45,539 nucleotides of DNA, taken from positions 1 to 45,539 of the forward strand of contig JAZFYD010000210.1 of NCBI GenBank assembly GCA_036443405.1, given 5' to 3'. The notes under the pieces were generated by a model that saw nothing but the letters and a program-made list of their open reading frames with translations, had not been told where the DNA came from and searched no databases. Within the stretch, counting starts at the first letter, position 1, and each line of letters opens with the position of its first letter. The position numbers and the translations under genes are program-made. Source of the stretch: JAZFYD01 sp036443405 (GTDB taxonomy: Bacteria; Planctomycetota; PLA2). This document shows, one piece after another, positions 31,647-40,478 of this stretch.

Positions 31647-34600
31647 TTACTTGGATCCGGGGGGCACCAGGCGCACTGTTCCAAACGGGGTGCTGAACAG
31701 GAGGCCCTGTCCCGAGATCCCCAGACTGGGCGGGATCTCGTAGCGCTCCGGCCCCTTCGGGTTCACGTACAGAACGGATTCGGCCTTATCGCCGCCCACG
31801 CTGAACGCGTTTTGCGGGGGCGAGTCCTGGCGGTCGGCGTCGCGGTCGTAGAGATGGACGCCCGATCGGCGGGATTCGGCCGAAGCGATCACGAGGTGCC
31901 TGCGGGTCAGGCGCGGGGTGGCGTAGGCCAAGGCCGGTGCCGGATGCTGGTACACCAGCGAGCCCCCGCTGCGCAGGTCCAGGCGCAGCAGCACGGCCCC
32001 CGCCTCGCTGCGACCCGGTTCGTGGGTGAGCACAAAGAGGCGCGAGCCGTCCTGGACGGTCTCCGTGACACGCAACAGCTCGGGCATCGACACCCGGGCG
32101 GACTTGCCGCTGTCGGTTTCGATCACGTGTAGGTTCTCGCCGCTTCCGCCGTCATGGAACAGCAGGCGGCCGACGCCGGAATGCATCACCCTCGCGTTGG
32201 CCGAACGCACCGGAATCCCGCGGAACCCCTGGGATTTGCCCGTGCCCGGATCCACGACCGATAGGAATCCGTCGATGAGGCCCCTGTCCGCCCAGCCCGT
32301 CACGAGGTAGAGCCGGCCCAGGTCGTCGAGGCGCGGTTCGAAAAGCAAGTAGCCGGGCCTTTGGTTCAGCTCGCTACGGACGTGGTGTTCGCGGATGAGC
32401 TCGCCCTTGAGCGAATAGACCCGCACGAGGCCGGGATGCGCCCAGCCCGCGAGGACCATGGCGCCGGCGATTCTCGGACGGCCAACGGGGATGCGGCGCG
32501 GGACGGCGTGGCGCCATGTCACGTCGCCGGACTTGGCGTCGATCCCATGGATCCCGTCTTTGGGATGGGACTGCACCAGCAAGCCGCTCGCGAACGCGTA
32601 GGTCGGGAAGTTGTTCGTTCGCGTGAGGGCCGGTCCGGCCTTCATCGCTTTGAAGGCGGCTTCGATCATGGCCGATGCGGACTCGTCCTCGCGCGTCCAC
32701 CGCGTCGTGCCGTCATCGCCACGCAAGCGGCGAATGCCGTAGGCGTCGGCCACGATCAGATCCTCGCCATCGAACACGGCCAGGCGTTCCCGAGCCAACT
32801 CGGCCATCACGGATATCGTCGAGGGGTCGTCAGCTTGTGCGGGGCGCACGGGTTCAGCGGGCGGCGCGCTGGTCCAAAGCGGCCGGCCGTCCGTGCGAAG
32901 TGCCGCGATGTTGCCACCGGGAAGCACGACGAGCGTTGCGTCGGCGAGCGCGGCGGGCGCGCTACCGGTCACGAAAAACGGCAGCGCCGAATCCATCGGC
33001 AGCGCGGCGGACCGAAGCGGGAGCGACAACCGCGGCAGGTCCGTGTCCGCGACCCTCGCGGGGATCAAGCGGTCCAGTTCTGCCAGAACGTGCTTCAGCT
33101 TCTCGCGCTGATCCGCGCCCAGCGCGCCCATGCCGCGGTCGCGCTCGGCGGATGCCTCTTCCTTTGCTCCGCGCCGTGCGAGCGAGAGCGCCAATTTCAG
33201 ATGCGCCTCGGGCACGATCGAGCTTTCCTCGAACTCGCGAATGATGCGCCGCAAGACGAGATCCGCCTTCTCGTTCTCTTTCTTGTCGCGGTGGATCTGT
33301 TCCAGGGCGAGGTAGGCCTCGTCGCTCGGGGTGCGATGCCCGTACAGCGCCGGGATCCGAGCGAGGTCGTTGAGGTCCTCCTTGGCGACGGCGCGTGCGA
33401 TGCGGGCGCGAACGCTCGCCTGGAACTCGTCGCGCATGCGCGGATCCTGCCGCAGCATCTCCTCGCGAATAATCGCTGCTGCGACTCGCGCTTCCTGCGG
33501 CGCTCCGCCGAGGACCACTTCGACTTCCTGGAACTCATCTGCCAGTCGGATGAGCGCGTCGAACGAATCCCTCGGTTTGCCCGCTTGGCTCAGCACGCGT
33601 GCACGGACCAGGGTTGATTGTGCCTTGTAAGCGCGCGTCCGCGCGAGCCGCTCGGCCTCGTCCACTGCCGCCAGATCGGAGCGGATCAGCGCGATCGCGA
33701 GCAGATTGTCGATCGCGGCGTAGCGGACCAGTGCCGCCAAACCCTCGTCGATATCCGTCTCCGCCAGTTCCATCGCGCGCACGAAATCGGCACGCGCCGC
33801 TTCGCGGCCGCCGCCGCCGCGGGTGATCTGCAGGAGCGCGCGCTCGTGATAGAGGTCCGCGTGGTCGCCCTCGTTTTGAAGGCGCCGCTGCAGGCTCTCC
33901 ATCTCGTGCTGGTAGTCGGTGAAGCAGTGGACACGCTCTTCGCCCGCGACGAGCAAGCGGCCGCCCGCGAAGACGAGGTTGCCGAGTTGCGCAACTTCAA
34001 ATTGCAGCGGCTCGGCGCGCTCGCCGGTCGTGATGTCGTACCGCTCGATCCTCGCACGCTGGTCCGAGTCCACCGTCGGCAGGTAAGCGAACTGTTTTCC
34101 GACGATTCCGCGTCCGTAAGGCCGTCCCGGCACCCGGGCCGACCGCCACGCGACACTGCCGTCCGCGATCTCGATCGCGGCGACGCCGGTTCCGGCGAGC
34201 ACGATACGGCCGCCGCTTACACCGACGACGTAGTTCAGCGTGTCGCCGAGTTTTGCGCGTTTGTGCCGCCACGCGACTCGGCCGGTTTCGGTTTCGAGCG
34301 CGAGGATTTCGGCGGCGTCGGGTGCCACGACGATCACGCGGCCGCCCGCTACCACGGGGTGGTTGATCGCAAAAGTCTGGCGCACTCCTGAGGTGGCTCG
34401 CGCTGGCGGGGCCGGGCGTCCGCTTCGTCCGCGGGGGCGCGGGGCCACCGCGGGCTCCGTGGAGCGCTCGTATCGGCGGATCCAGCGAATGCGGCCCGGC
34501 GGCAGCGCGTCGACGGCAGCGACGATTCCGGAGGTTGCCGCGTAGACCGTGCCGCCGTGAACGGCGAGGGTCGCGTCGACCGGGATCTGCTGAACCAACT

Positions 34601-36239
34601 CGTCGGTTCGATGAAGTTGGGTGCGGAAGCGGACGCGGCCGCTCGCGAGATCCAGCGCCCAAACCGCGACGCCGGCGGGTTTCTCGTCGCGATCGCGGTT
34701 ATCCACGAGCGTGTAGATCATTCCGCCTGACACGATGCCCGGCCCTCGGAAGTGGACCTTTTGCAGCTCGGACTGCCACTCCTCGCGGAGGCGCTGGTCG
34801 TCGCCGACTTCCTCGGAGTAACCCTGCTTGCTCCAGTCCCAGATCAGCTTGTCCGTGTGGCGGTCATAGACCGCGAGCCGGTTGGCGTGGCGTTTCCCCG
34901 GCTGTATCGGGCGGGACAAGCCGGCCGGTGTGACTTCGGGCTCGACCGTCACCATGAATTGTGAGGCGAGCGTGACCGAGCAGATGCCGTAGGCGAGATG
35001 TCGATACGCCCGTTCCATCGCCGCGCCGAGTGCGTCGGAGCGCTCGGAACCGGGGCGCGCGCCCTTGGAGGGTACGAGGTAACTCGGGTCCTGGGCGAAC
35101 CGCCGCTCGTCCTCGCCTGTGTCCCCGATGGGGCTGCTCAGCAGTCCGCCGTTTGCAATGCGGCGGGACAGAAGGTTCGCGCCGTCTTTGTAGAAGACGC
35201 GGCCGCGATCGAGCAGCGCCAGCCCGGTCGGGTAGGGGTCGATCGCCGCGTGGCCCAACATCCGTCCCGGCGCGCGAGCGGCGCGGTCATGATGACGCAC
35301 GCGCCAGCGGTCGAACACCGGATGACCCGCGCCGTCGATGATCTCGATGCGATCGCTGATGTGCAGGCGCGGTTCCCGCTGCGCGAGCGTGAACGACCAA
35401 AACGGTTTGCGCGCGATCGTCTCGGGGATGTCGTCGGACGTTCGAGCGCGTGAGGCGGCGCCGCCCGGCATCGCCCAGTTGCCGGTTCCACCGTGCGTCG
35501 ACCCGCCGGTCCGCACACGGAACACATCGAGTTCGCCGAGGCCGCCCGCGGGCACTTTCTTACCCTCGACACGGATGGTGGCTCGCGGATACTCCGAGGA
35601 AAGCCGGTCGAGGTATCGCGTGCGCGCCGCGCCGTCGCCGATTCGAGCCGCGCAGTAGGCGGCGCGGGCGAACACCATCGGCATATCGCGATCGCTGTCG
35701 GAGGGGTAGAGCTCGACGAGCCGCCCAAGGAGGTAAAGGGCCTCCGAGTAGCGCCCAAGATCGAGGTGCAGCCCCGCGGCCATGTCGAGGGCGTCGTCGC
35801 CGTAGGACGAGATCAGATAGAGGTCGTAGACGAGCGCGAGCTTCAAGAGGCGAAGGTGCGGGTCTCGTTCGCCCTTCGCTGCGACAAACGCCCGCTTGGC
35901 TTCGACGTCGAACGCTTCGCGGTACGCCGTGATTCCCTCCGGGGGCATCTTCGCGAGTTCTTGGACGCAGAGTTCGCGGGCCGGGTAATACAAAAACCCG
36001 TCCCGACTGTGGACGGCGGCGTGCAAGACGTCCGGTTCCAGGTCGGGGAAGATCGCCTTGTCGCCCCGAACCACGCGCTGCAATACGTCGACGACCTTGG
36101 CCCACTGGCCGGCCTTGGCGAGCTCCTGCCCGCGGCTCAGGTAGCGAGAGATCGCTTCGTCCGTGAGCAGCGCGACCTGCCCGGCATCCTGCGCGACGGC
36201 AGAGCCAGCGAGGATCGTGAGAATCGCCAGAAGCCTCAT
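31647..36239 (-). CDS. Giant exported PQQ-like beta-propeller / TPR protein
   Basis: Secreted protein of 1530 residues, signal peptide about 1-16 (ends GSAVAQ). Four parts are visible. Residues about 25-225 are TPR-like helices ('QELAKAGQWAKVVDVLQR'). Residues about 280-775 hold PQQ-type propeller blades, for example 'VVAGGRVIVVAPDAAEIL' then 'ETGRVAWRHKRAKL'. Residues about 780-1055 are helical TPR-like again ('HLKLALSLARRGAKEEASAE'). Residues about 1060-1525 form a second propeller ('FASGLLVQSHPKDGIHGIDA', 'SGDVTWRHAVP'). No quinoprotein dehydrogenase catalytic motif is seen, so it is likely a scaffold. AAGGA precedes ATG 36239. The MFS gene lies 42 nt upstream on the same strand. Confidence 0.88.
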   Translation of the reverse strand: MRLLAILTILAGSAVAQDAGQVALLTDEAISRYLSRGQELAKAGQWAKVVDVLQRVVRGDKAIFPDLEPDVLHAAVHSRDGFLYYPARELCVQELAKMPPEGITAYREAFDVEAKRAFVAAKGERDPHLRLLKLALVYDLYLISSYGDDALDMAAGLHLDLGRYSEALYLLGRLVELYPSDSDRDMPMVFARAAYCAARIGDGAARTRYLDRLSSEYPRATIRVEGKKVPAGGLGELDVFRVRTGGSTHGGTGNWAMPGGAASRARTSDDIPETIARKPFWSFTLAQREPRLHISDRIEIIDGAGHPVFDRWRVRHHDRAARAPGRMLGHAAIDPYPTGLALLDRGRVFYKDGANLLSRRIANGGLLSSPIGDTGEDERRFAQDPSYLVPSKGARPGSERSDALGAAMERAYRHLAYGICSVTLASQFMVTVEPEVTPAGLSRPIQPGKRHANRLAVYDRHTDKLIWDWSKQGYSEEVGDDQRLREEWQSELQKVHFRGPGIVSGGMIYTLVDNRDRDEKPAGVAVWALDLASGRVRFRTQLHRTDELVQQIPVDATLAVHGGTVYAATSGIVAAVDALPPGRIRWIRRYERSTEPAVAPRPRGRSGRPAPPARATSGVRQTFAINHPVVAGGRVIVVAPDAAEILALETETGRVAWRHKRAKLGDTLNYVVGVSGGRIVLAGTGVAAIEIADGSVAWRSARVPGRPYGRGIVGKQFAYLPTVDSDQRARIERYDITTGERAEPLQFEVAQLGNLVFAGGRLLVAGEERVHCFTDYQHEMESLQRRLQNEGDHADLYHERALLQITRGGGGREAARADFVRAMELAETDIDEGLAALVRYAAIDNLLAIALIRSDLAAVDEAERLARTRAYKAQSTLVRARVLSQAGKPRDSFDALIRLADEFQEVEVVLGGAPQEARVAAAIIREEMLRQDPRMRDEFQASVRARIARAVAKEDLNDLARIPALYGHRTPSDEAYLALEQIHRDKKENEKADLVLRRIIREFEESSIVPEAHLKLALSLARRGAKEEASAERDRGMGALGADQREKLKHVLAELDRLIPARVADTDLPRLSLPLRSAALPMDSALPFFVTGSAPAALADATLVVLPGGNIAALRTDGRPLWTSAPPAEPVRPAQADDPSTISVMAELARERLAVFDGEDLIVADAYGIRRLRGDDGTTRWTREDESASAMIEAAFKAMKAGPALTRTNNFPTYAFASGLLVQSHPKDGIHGIDAKSGDVTWRHAVPRRIPVGRPRIAGAMVLAGWAHPGLVRVYSLKGELIREHHVRSELNQRPGYLLFEPRLDDLGRLYLVTGWADRGLIDGFLSVVDPGTGKSQGFRGIPVRSANARVMHSGVGRLLFHDGGSGENLHVIETDSGKSARVSMPELLRVTETVQDGSRLFVLTHEPGRSEAGAVLLRLDLRSGGSLVYQHPAPALAYATPRLTRRHLVIASAESRRSGVHLYDRDADRQDSPPQNAFSVGGDKAESVLYVNPKGPERYEIPPSLGISGQGLLFSTPFGTVRLVPPGSK

Positions 36240-36281
36240 CGCTTGTCCTTGTGTTTACACGCTCGCATGGTGGAAAGGACA

Positions 36282-37442
36282 CTATACGTCGCCGGTGCGA
36301 TCGGGCCCGGGCGCGGCGGTCTCCGGGGCCTTCGGGGCGAGCAGCATCAAGAGGAACGGGATGCAGGATGCTGCGACGGTTACGCCGAGCGCGATCGAGA
36401 GGCTCTTCGTGAGTCCGAGGGTCTCGTCCGCGAGGATCGTGACGACCGCGAACGCGAGGCGGCACGTCATGGATTCCATCGAGAGGATGGTGGCCCGGCG
36501 TTCCGGGGAGGGGATCCGCCGGTTCAAGATCGTGCGTACCAGCAGCGGGTAGGCGCCGAACGCCGCGCCCTGAATGAGAAACAACGACGCCGCCATCGGG
36601 GTCCTCAGCGGGATCAGGGCCAGGAACATGAAGATCATGCCCGCGGGGAATGCGATGAGGACGGCGCGCTCACCGAACCGGGCACGGGCCCGCGGAACAA
36701 GCGCGACGCTCAGTGCTCCGACGAGGTTGACGGCCGCAAAGATCGTCCCGAAGTTGTCGACCGAGACGCCGGAGGCCTTGAGCACGGGGTTGTAGAAGTT
36801 CACCATCGCGGCCCGTAACAAAAGGAACAGCCCCACGCTGTACGCGACGATGCGGAGCACGCCGGGGAGTCGGACCACGTCGCGGGCGGCGCCGAACGTG
36901 ATCTCCCTGAGCGTCTGCCTCCGCCCCATCGGCGGTTCGACCATGAAACAGGCGAATCCGACACCGACGACGCCGAGTGTGGCCGTGACCCAGTACGCGC
37001 GGGTGGGATCCTGGGCCACGACGAGGAACGCGTCGGTCAGTGGCAGCGCGAGCGCGCTCATCAGCAGCCAGGAAAACTGCGCCGCGCCTTCCGCGCGCGG
37101 GTACTCGCTCTCGCGCTTCTCCGCCGCGAGGGAGTCGTAGAGCAGCGCGGAGTCGGCGCCGCTGACCAGCGCGGTGCTTGCGGCGAAGAGGACCTCGCCG
37201 ACCGCAAAGATCCAGAAGTCGTGGGAGACCGCGAAGACGACGCAGCCGATCGTGTGCATCGCGGCGCCCAAAAGCAGCGTCTTCTTGCGGCCCCAGCGGT
37301 CGGCGGCGATGCCGGACGGAACCTCGAGCAGCACGCACGTGACGTAGTAGATCGCCTGCAGGATTCCGAAGTTCGGGACCCCGCGGACCGCCGTGATGAA
37401 GTGAAAGATGTAGGGCGCAAAAAGCAGCGCCCGCGTGGTCAC
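36282..37442 (-). CDS. Major facilitator superfamily transporter
   Basis: Inner-membrane secondary transporter of 386 residues with about 11-12 hydrophobic helices. The loop 2-3 signature is 'GIAADRWGRKKTLLLGAA' and a helix with 'AVRGVPNFGILQAIYYVTC' lies near the start, which matches the drug/solute MFS group. The GTG start at 37442 falls close to helix 1; the frame is open up to a stop at about 37500 but offers no ATG, so the true start is uncertain and the protein could be slightly longer. Substrate cannot be predicted. It is 128 nt from the VOC gene upstream and 42 nt from the propeller gene downstream, all on the minus strand. Confidence 0.88.
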   Translation of the reverse strand: MTTRALLFAPYIFHFITAVRGVPNFGILQAIYYVTCVLLEVPSGIAADRWGRKKTLLLGAAMHTIGCVVFAVSHDFWIFAVGEVLFAASTALVSGADSALLYDSLAAEKRESEYPRAEGAAQFSWLLMSALALPLTDAFLVVAQDPTRAYWVTATLGVVGVGFACFMVEPPMGRRQTLREITFGAARDVVRLPGVLRIVAYSVGLFLLLRAAMVNFYNPVLKASGVSVDNFGTIFAAVNLVGALSVALVPRARARFGERAVLIAFPAGMIFMFLALIPLRTPMAASLFLIQGAAFGAYPLLVRTILNRRIPSPERRATILSMESMTCRLAFAVVTILADETLGLTKSLSIALGVTVAASCIPFLLMLLAPKAPETAAPGPDRTGDV

Positions 37443-37570
37443 GCGAAAGCCTACGAACAGGCGGAGGTTTCGGGACGCGATGGACGAATGATGGGAATCC
37501 TAGCAAGGCGTTCCAATCAGTTCGTGAGGCCCGCCGTGCGCCTCGGAAGACGCACAGCGGGTGGCCACGC

Positions 37571-37960
37571 TCACGAGCCGTGCGCGCCTTGCAGATCCTG
37601 ATAGAGCATCAGCTTGTTGCCGTCGGGATCGAAAAAGGTCGCGAGCATCACCATCTCAGGGATGGTCATCGTCTCTCCGTCGAACCGAACGTCCGCGGCT
37701 TCGAGCTTCTGCCTTGCACTCGCGATGTCGGTGACGCCGAACGTCAACGTTGCGCCACCCTTGACCTCGAGCTCCTCCACCTGCGAAAGGCCGATGTTCA
37801 CCCGCGCCACCGACGACGCCAACTCGCACCACCCCATGTCGTCGAGGCGGTAGACGAGTTCGAAACCCAGGATGTCGCGATACCAGGCCAGGGACGCATC
37901 CATGTCCCTGACGCCGAGCGCGCAGGTGAGGCCGCCGTCATAGCCGAGAACGTTTTCCAT
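37571..37960 (-). CDS. VOC-superfamily (glyoxalase-like) single-domain protein
   Basis: Small cytosolic VOC protein of 129 residues. The fold is shown by 'RDMDASLAWYRDILGFELVY' near 18-37, 'GWCELA', 'TLTFGVTDIASARQKLE' and the final 'TFFDPDGNKLMLYQ'. The histidine and glutamate metal ligands of glyoxalase I are not at their usual places, so it is unlikely to be a true lactoylglutathione lyase. Start ATG 37960 has an excellent AAGGAG ribosome-binding site 8 nt upstream. It follows the tandem VOC gene by 4 nt and is surely co-transcribed with it. Confidence 0.9.
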   Translation of the reverse strand: MENVLGYDGGLTCALGVRDMDASLAWYRDILGFELVYRLDDMGWCELASSVARVNIGLSQVEELEVKGGATLTFGVTDIASARQKLEAADVRFDGETMTIPEMVMLATFFDPDGNKLMLYQDLQGAHGS

Positions 37961-37964
37961 CAAA

Positions 37965-38816
37965 TCACTCCTTGTCCTTGGTGTCCTGGCCACTGCCCGC
38001 GCTCTTCAGGCTTTGCGCCAGCCGCAGCCGGTTCTGGTCCGCGTCGAGAAACGTCGCGAGCTTCACTTTGTCCGGGATCGTCGCCGTTTCACCCACAAAC
38101 CGCACTCCGTGCTTTTCGAGTTTCGCGCGCTCGGCGGCGATGTCGGCCACCTCCCAGATCAGCGTCGGGCCGCCCGCGGCGGGCTTCTCCGTCGAAGTCA
38201 TGAGCCCGAATGAGATGCCGGGCAGCGGCGTGCCCATCTCCGCCCAGCCCATCTGGTCGAGGTTGAAAAACAGGCGGAACCCGAGGTGCTTCGTGTACCA
38301 CGCCTGCGCGGCCTTCATGTCCGTCGTGCTGTGAGCGACGACAACGGCGCCGGTGTATCCGAGCGCGCCGAGTTTCGGCAAGGCGGCGCCTTGGGCCTGC
38401 AGCAGCTGGTAAAGCTTGAACCGGTTCCCGTCCGGGTCGAGGAACGTCGCCAGCTTCACGAGGCCGGGGATGGTCTGAACTTCGCCGACGATACGGGCTT
38501 CCCCTTTGCGCAGCGTCGCGAGCGCGGCGGCCATGTCCTTCACGCCAAACGTCATCCAGCTTCCGGCGCCGGCGGGCGTGTCCTTGTCGGCGAGCGAGAG
38601 CCCGATCGTGAGCGCGCCCGTGTGCGTTGCGAATTCTGTCCAGTGCTCGCTCGATTCGGTCGGCTTGAGCCCGAGGACATCGCGATAGAACGCCGTCGCC
38701 GTCGCCATGTTCTTGACGGGGACCGAGAACGTCAGTCCGCCCGACAACTGGAGAGCCGGGGTCTCATCCGCGCGCGCGCCAAACGCGAGCAGCAAGCAGA
38801 GGAGGGTTGTTCGCAT
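37965..38816 (-). CDS. Exported tandem VOC-superfamily protein
   Basis: Protein of 283 residues with a signal peptide (MRTTLLCLLLAFGARADE) followed by two VOC modules, about 28-145 and 150-272. Each has the 'TATAFYRDVLGLKP' / 'AQAWYTKHLGFRLF' helix and the closing 'ATFLDPDGNRFKLYQ' / 'ATFLDADQNRLRLAQ' strand. Module 2 is close to the downstream single-domain VOC protein, so the set arose by duplication. Export is unusual for this superfamily. ATG 38816 has AAAGGA 7 nt upstream. It is transcribed divergently from an HxlR-type regulator 60 nt away, which probably controls it. Confidence 0.88.
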   Translation of the reverse strand: MRTTLLCLLLAFGARADETPALQLSGGLTFSVPVKNMATATAFYRDVLGLKPTESSEHWTEFATHTGALTIGLSLADKDTPAGAGSWMTFGVKDMAAALATLRKGEARIVGEVQTIPGLVKLATFLDPDGNRFKLYQLLQAQGAALPKLGALGYTGAVVVAHSTTDMKAAQAWYTKHLGFRLFFNLDQMGWAEMGTPLPGISFGLMTSTEKPAAGGPTLIWEVADIAAERAKLEKHGVRFVGETATIPDKVKLATFLDADQNRLRLAQSLKSAGSGQDTKDKE

Positions 38817-38876
38817 GTCATTCCTTTCGATGGCCGAGAAACTGTCAGGGGCAGATTCTATAGTTGATATACTTTT
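38817..38876. promoter_or_regulatory. AT-rich divergent promoter/operator between VOC operon and HxlR-type gene
   Basis: This 60-nt spacer has an AT-rich island (about 38856-38878) that stands out in a GC-rich region. It contains TATAGT (38859-38864) and TATACT (38868-38873), the latter ending only 3 nt before ATG 38877. The near-repeat TATAG..TATAC is a plausible operator for the tandem HxlR regulator acting on both directions. Inference from position and composition only. Confidence 0.45.
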
Positions 38877-39446
38877 ATGCAAGTGGCTTCCAAGGAACAC
38901 GGAGAACGGATCGGAAAACTGACCGCGCTGTTCCACCACCGCTGGACGGTGCCGGTCCTCGCTGAATTCCACCGTCGGAAGGGTGCGACCAAGTTCGTGA
39001 CGCTGGTGAACCGCCTCGGCGGCGGCCGGGACTCCGTGCGGCGGGCCCTCGACGCGCTCGTCGAGCTGGGACTGGTGGCGCGCAACACCGGGTACGGCCA
39101 CCCGATGCGGCCGGAGTACCTGTTGACCAGGGCGGGTGCGCTTGCGGCGCCGGCGTGCGCCCGCGTCTGGCGCGCGCTGCGGGCGATGGAGTCGGAGGAT
39201 GTCGGTCTGAACAAGTGGTCGCTGTTGGTTGCGCTCGCGCTGAAAGACGGCTGCTCGCGTTTCGCCGAGTTCCGGAGGTACTTGCCCGAGGTGACGCCGA
39301 GGGCGCTCACCCTTGCGCTCAAGTCCCTCGGGGCGGCCGGCTGGATCGAGCGCGAGATCCTCGACGCCTATCCGCCGCGCACGCAGTACCGGCTGACGTT
39401 GTTCGGCGGCAGGCTGTGGCCCGGGTTGCGGGCTCTGGCCGGATAG
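38877..39446 (+). CDS. Tandem HxlR-type winged-helix transcriptional regulator
   Basis: DNA-binding protein of 189 residues with two consecutive HxlR-like winged helices. Domain 1 (about 10-90) reads 'HHRWTVPVLAEFHRRKGATK' then 'RALDALVELGLVARN'. Domain 2 (about 110-187) reads 'NKWSLLVALALKDGCSRFAE', 'VTPRALTLALKSLGAAGWIE' and 'PRTQYRLTLFGGRLWPGL'. Typical HxlR proteins have one such domain and dimerise; this looks like a fused dimer. Domain 2 keeps the usual K-W and R-F contacts better than domain 1. Its start overlaps promoter-like sequence and has no Shine-Dalgarno. Being divergent from the VOC genes, it probably regulates them. Confidence 0.85.
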   Translation: MQVASKEHGERIGKLTALFHHRWTVPVLAEFHRRKGATKFVTLVNRLGGGRDSVRRALDALVELGLVARNTGYGHPMRPEYLLTRAGALAAPACARVWRALRAMESEDVGLNKWSLLVALALKDGCSRFAEFRRYLPEVTPRALTLALKSLGAAGWIEREILDAYPPRTQYRLTLFGGRLWPGLRALAG

Positions 39447-39524
39447 ACGGATTCTCGCGGGGTTTGCGCCCGGTACGGATTCGGCAGGGGCGTAATGGGT
39501 GGGGCAGGGCTATAGTCTTGGGTT

Positions 39525-40409
39525 ATGGACCTTGAGGCGCTGCGGTCGTTCTATCACGTGGCGCGTGAGCGCTCGTTCAGCCGCGCGGCCAAGTTGATGC
39601 ACATCTCGCAGCCGGCGATGAGTGTGCGCATCAAGTCGCTGGAAAAGAACGTCGGCGAGCGCCTGTTCGATCGGGCGCGCAAAGGGGTTGTCCTGACCGA
39701 GGCGGGCGCGGTGCTGCTCGAGTCCGCAGAGAAGATCTTCGCCGACGTGCAGGAGGCCTGGGCGCGGCTCAAGGGTCTCAGGGAGTCCGGGCACGGGCAG
39801 GTGCGTGTCGGTTGCAGCGATACGGTAAGCCTCTATCTCCTGCCGCCGATCCTGCGGAAGTTCCGCAAGAAGATGCCCGAGGCCGAGATCAACATCCGCA
39901 ACGCGTACACCGCCGAGATTCTGGATCTGCTCGTGCGCGGCGAACTCGATTTCGGCATCGTGACGAAGCCCCCGTCGGTGGATCGGCGCCTCGAGGTGAG
40001 CGTGCTCTTCAAGGAACCGTTTGTCGTCGCCTGCCCGCGCGACGATCCGATCACGAGGCGCGCCCAAGTCACGATGAAGGCGCTCAACGGCCGGCCGATG
40101 GTGGCGCTCGAGAAAGGGACCGTCACTCGCGATGCGGTCGACCGCGCGTTTCGCGTAGCGGGCTCCACGCCGAAGATCGTGCTCGAGACCGGGAACGTCG
40201 AAGTGCAAAAGCGCTACGTCGCCCTCGGTTTCGGTTTCGCGCTGCTGCCCAAGAGCGCGGTCGCCGACGTGGATGGCCGTCATCTCGCGACGCGGCCCCT
40301 TCACCGCTCCCCGCTGGAGCGCACGGTGGCCGTCGTGATCCCGAAGGAGCGATACATCCCGCGCCCCGCCCAGTCGCTGCTCGACCTGATCCAGGCGAGT
40401 GTCTCCTAA
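39525..40409 (+). CDS. LysR-family transcriptional regulator
   Basis: Standard LysR regulator of 294 residues. The N-terminal winged helix (1-60) has 'SFYHVARERSFSRAAKLMHI' and 'QPAMSVRIKSLEKNVGERLF'. The effector-binding part (about 90-290) contains 'VGCSDTVSLYLLPPILRKF' and 'GFGFALLPKSAV', which recalls CysB/CbbR-like proteins. Inducer unknown. Upstream, TATAGT (39511-39516) ends 8 nt before the ATG with no ribosome-binding site. No divergent partner gene exists in the usual LysR arrangement (the HxlR gene is upstream on the same strand), so its target may be elsewhere or be the HxlR/VOC genes. Confidence 0.94.
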   Translation: MDLEALRSFYHVARERSFSRAAKLMHISQPAMSVRIKSLEKNVGERLFDRARKGVVLTEAGAVLLESAEKIFADVQEAWARLKGLRESGHGQVRVGCSDTVSLYLLPPILRKFRKKMPEAEINIRNAYTAEILDLLVRGELDFGIVTKPPSVDRRLEVSVLFKEPFVVACPRDDPITRRAQVTMKALNGRPMVALEKGTVTRDAVDRAFRVAGSTPKIVLETGNVEVQKRYVALGFGFALLPKSAVADVDGRHLATRPLHRSPLERTVAVVIPKERYIPRPAQSLLDLIQASVS

Positions 40410-40478
40410 CCGCCGACGCGGACGCCACCGGTGCGCGCGGACCCGAGGCATGACGCCCCCCGGGCTTAAGATCACATC

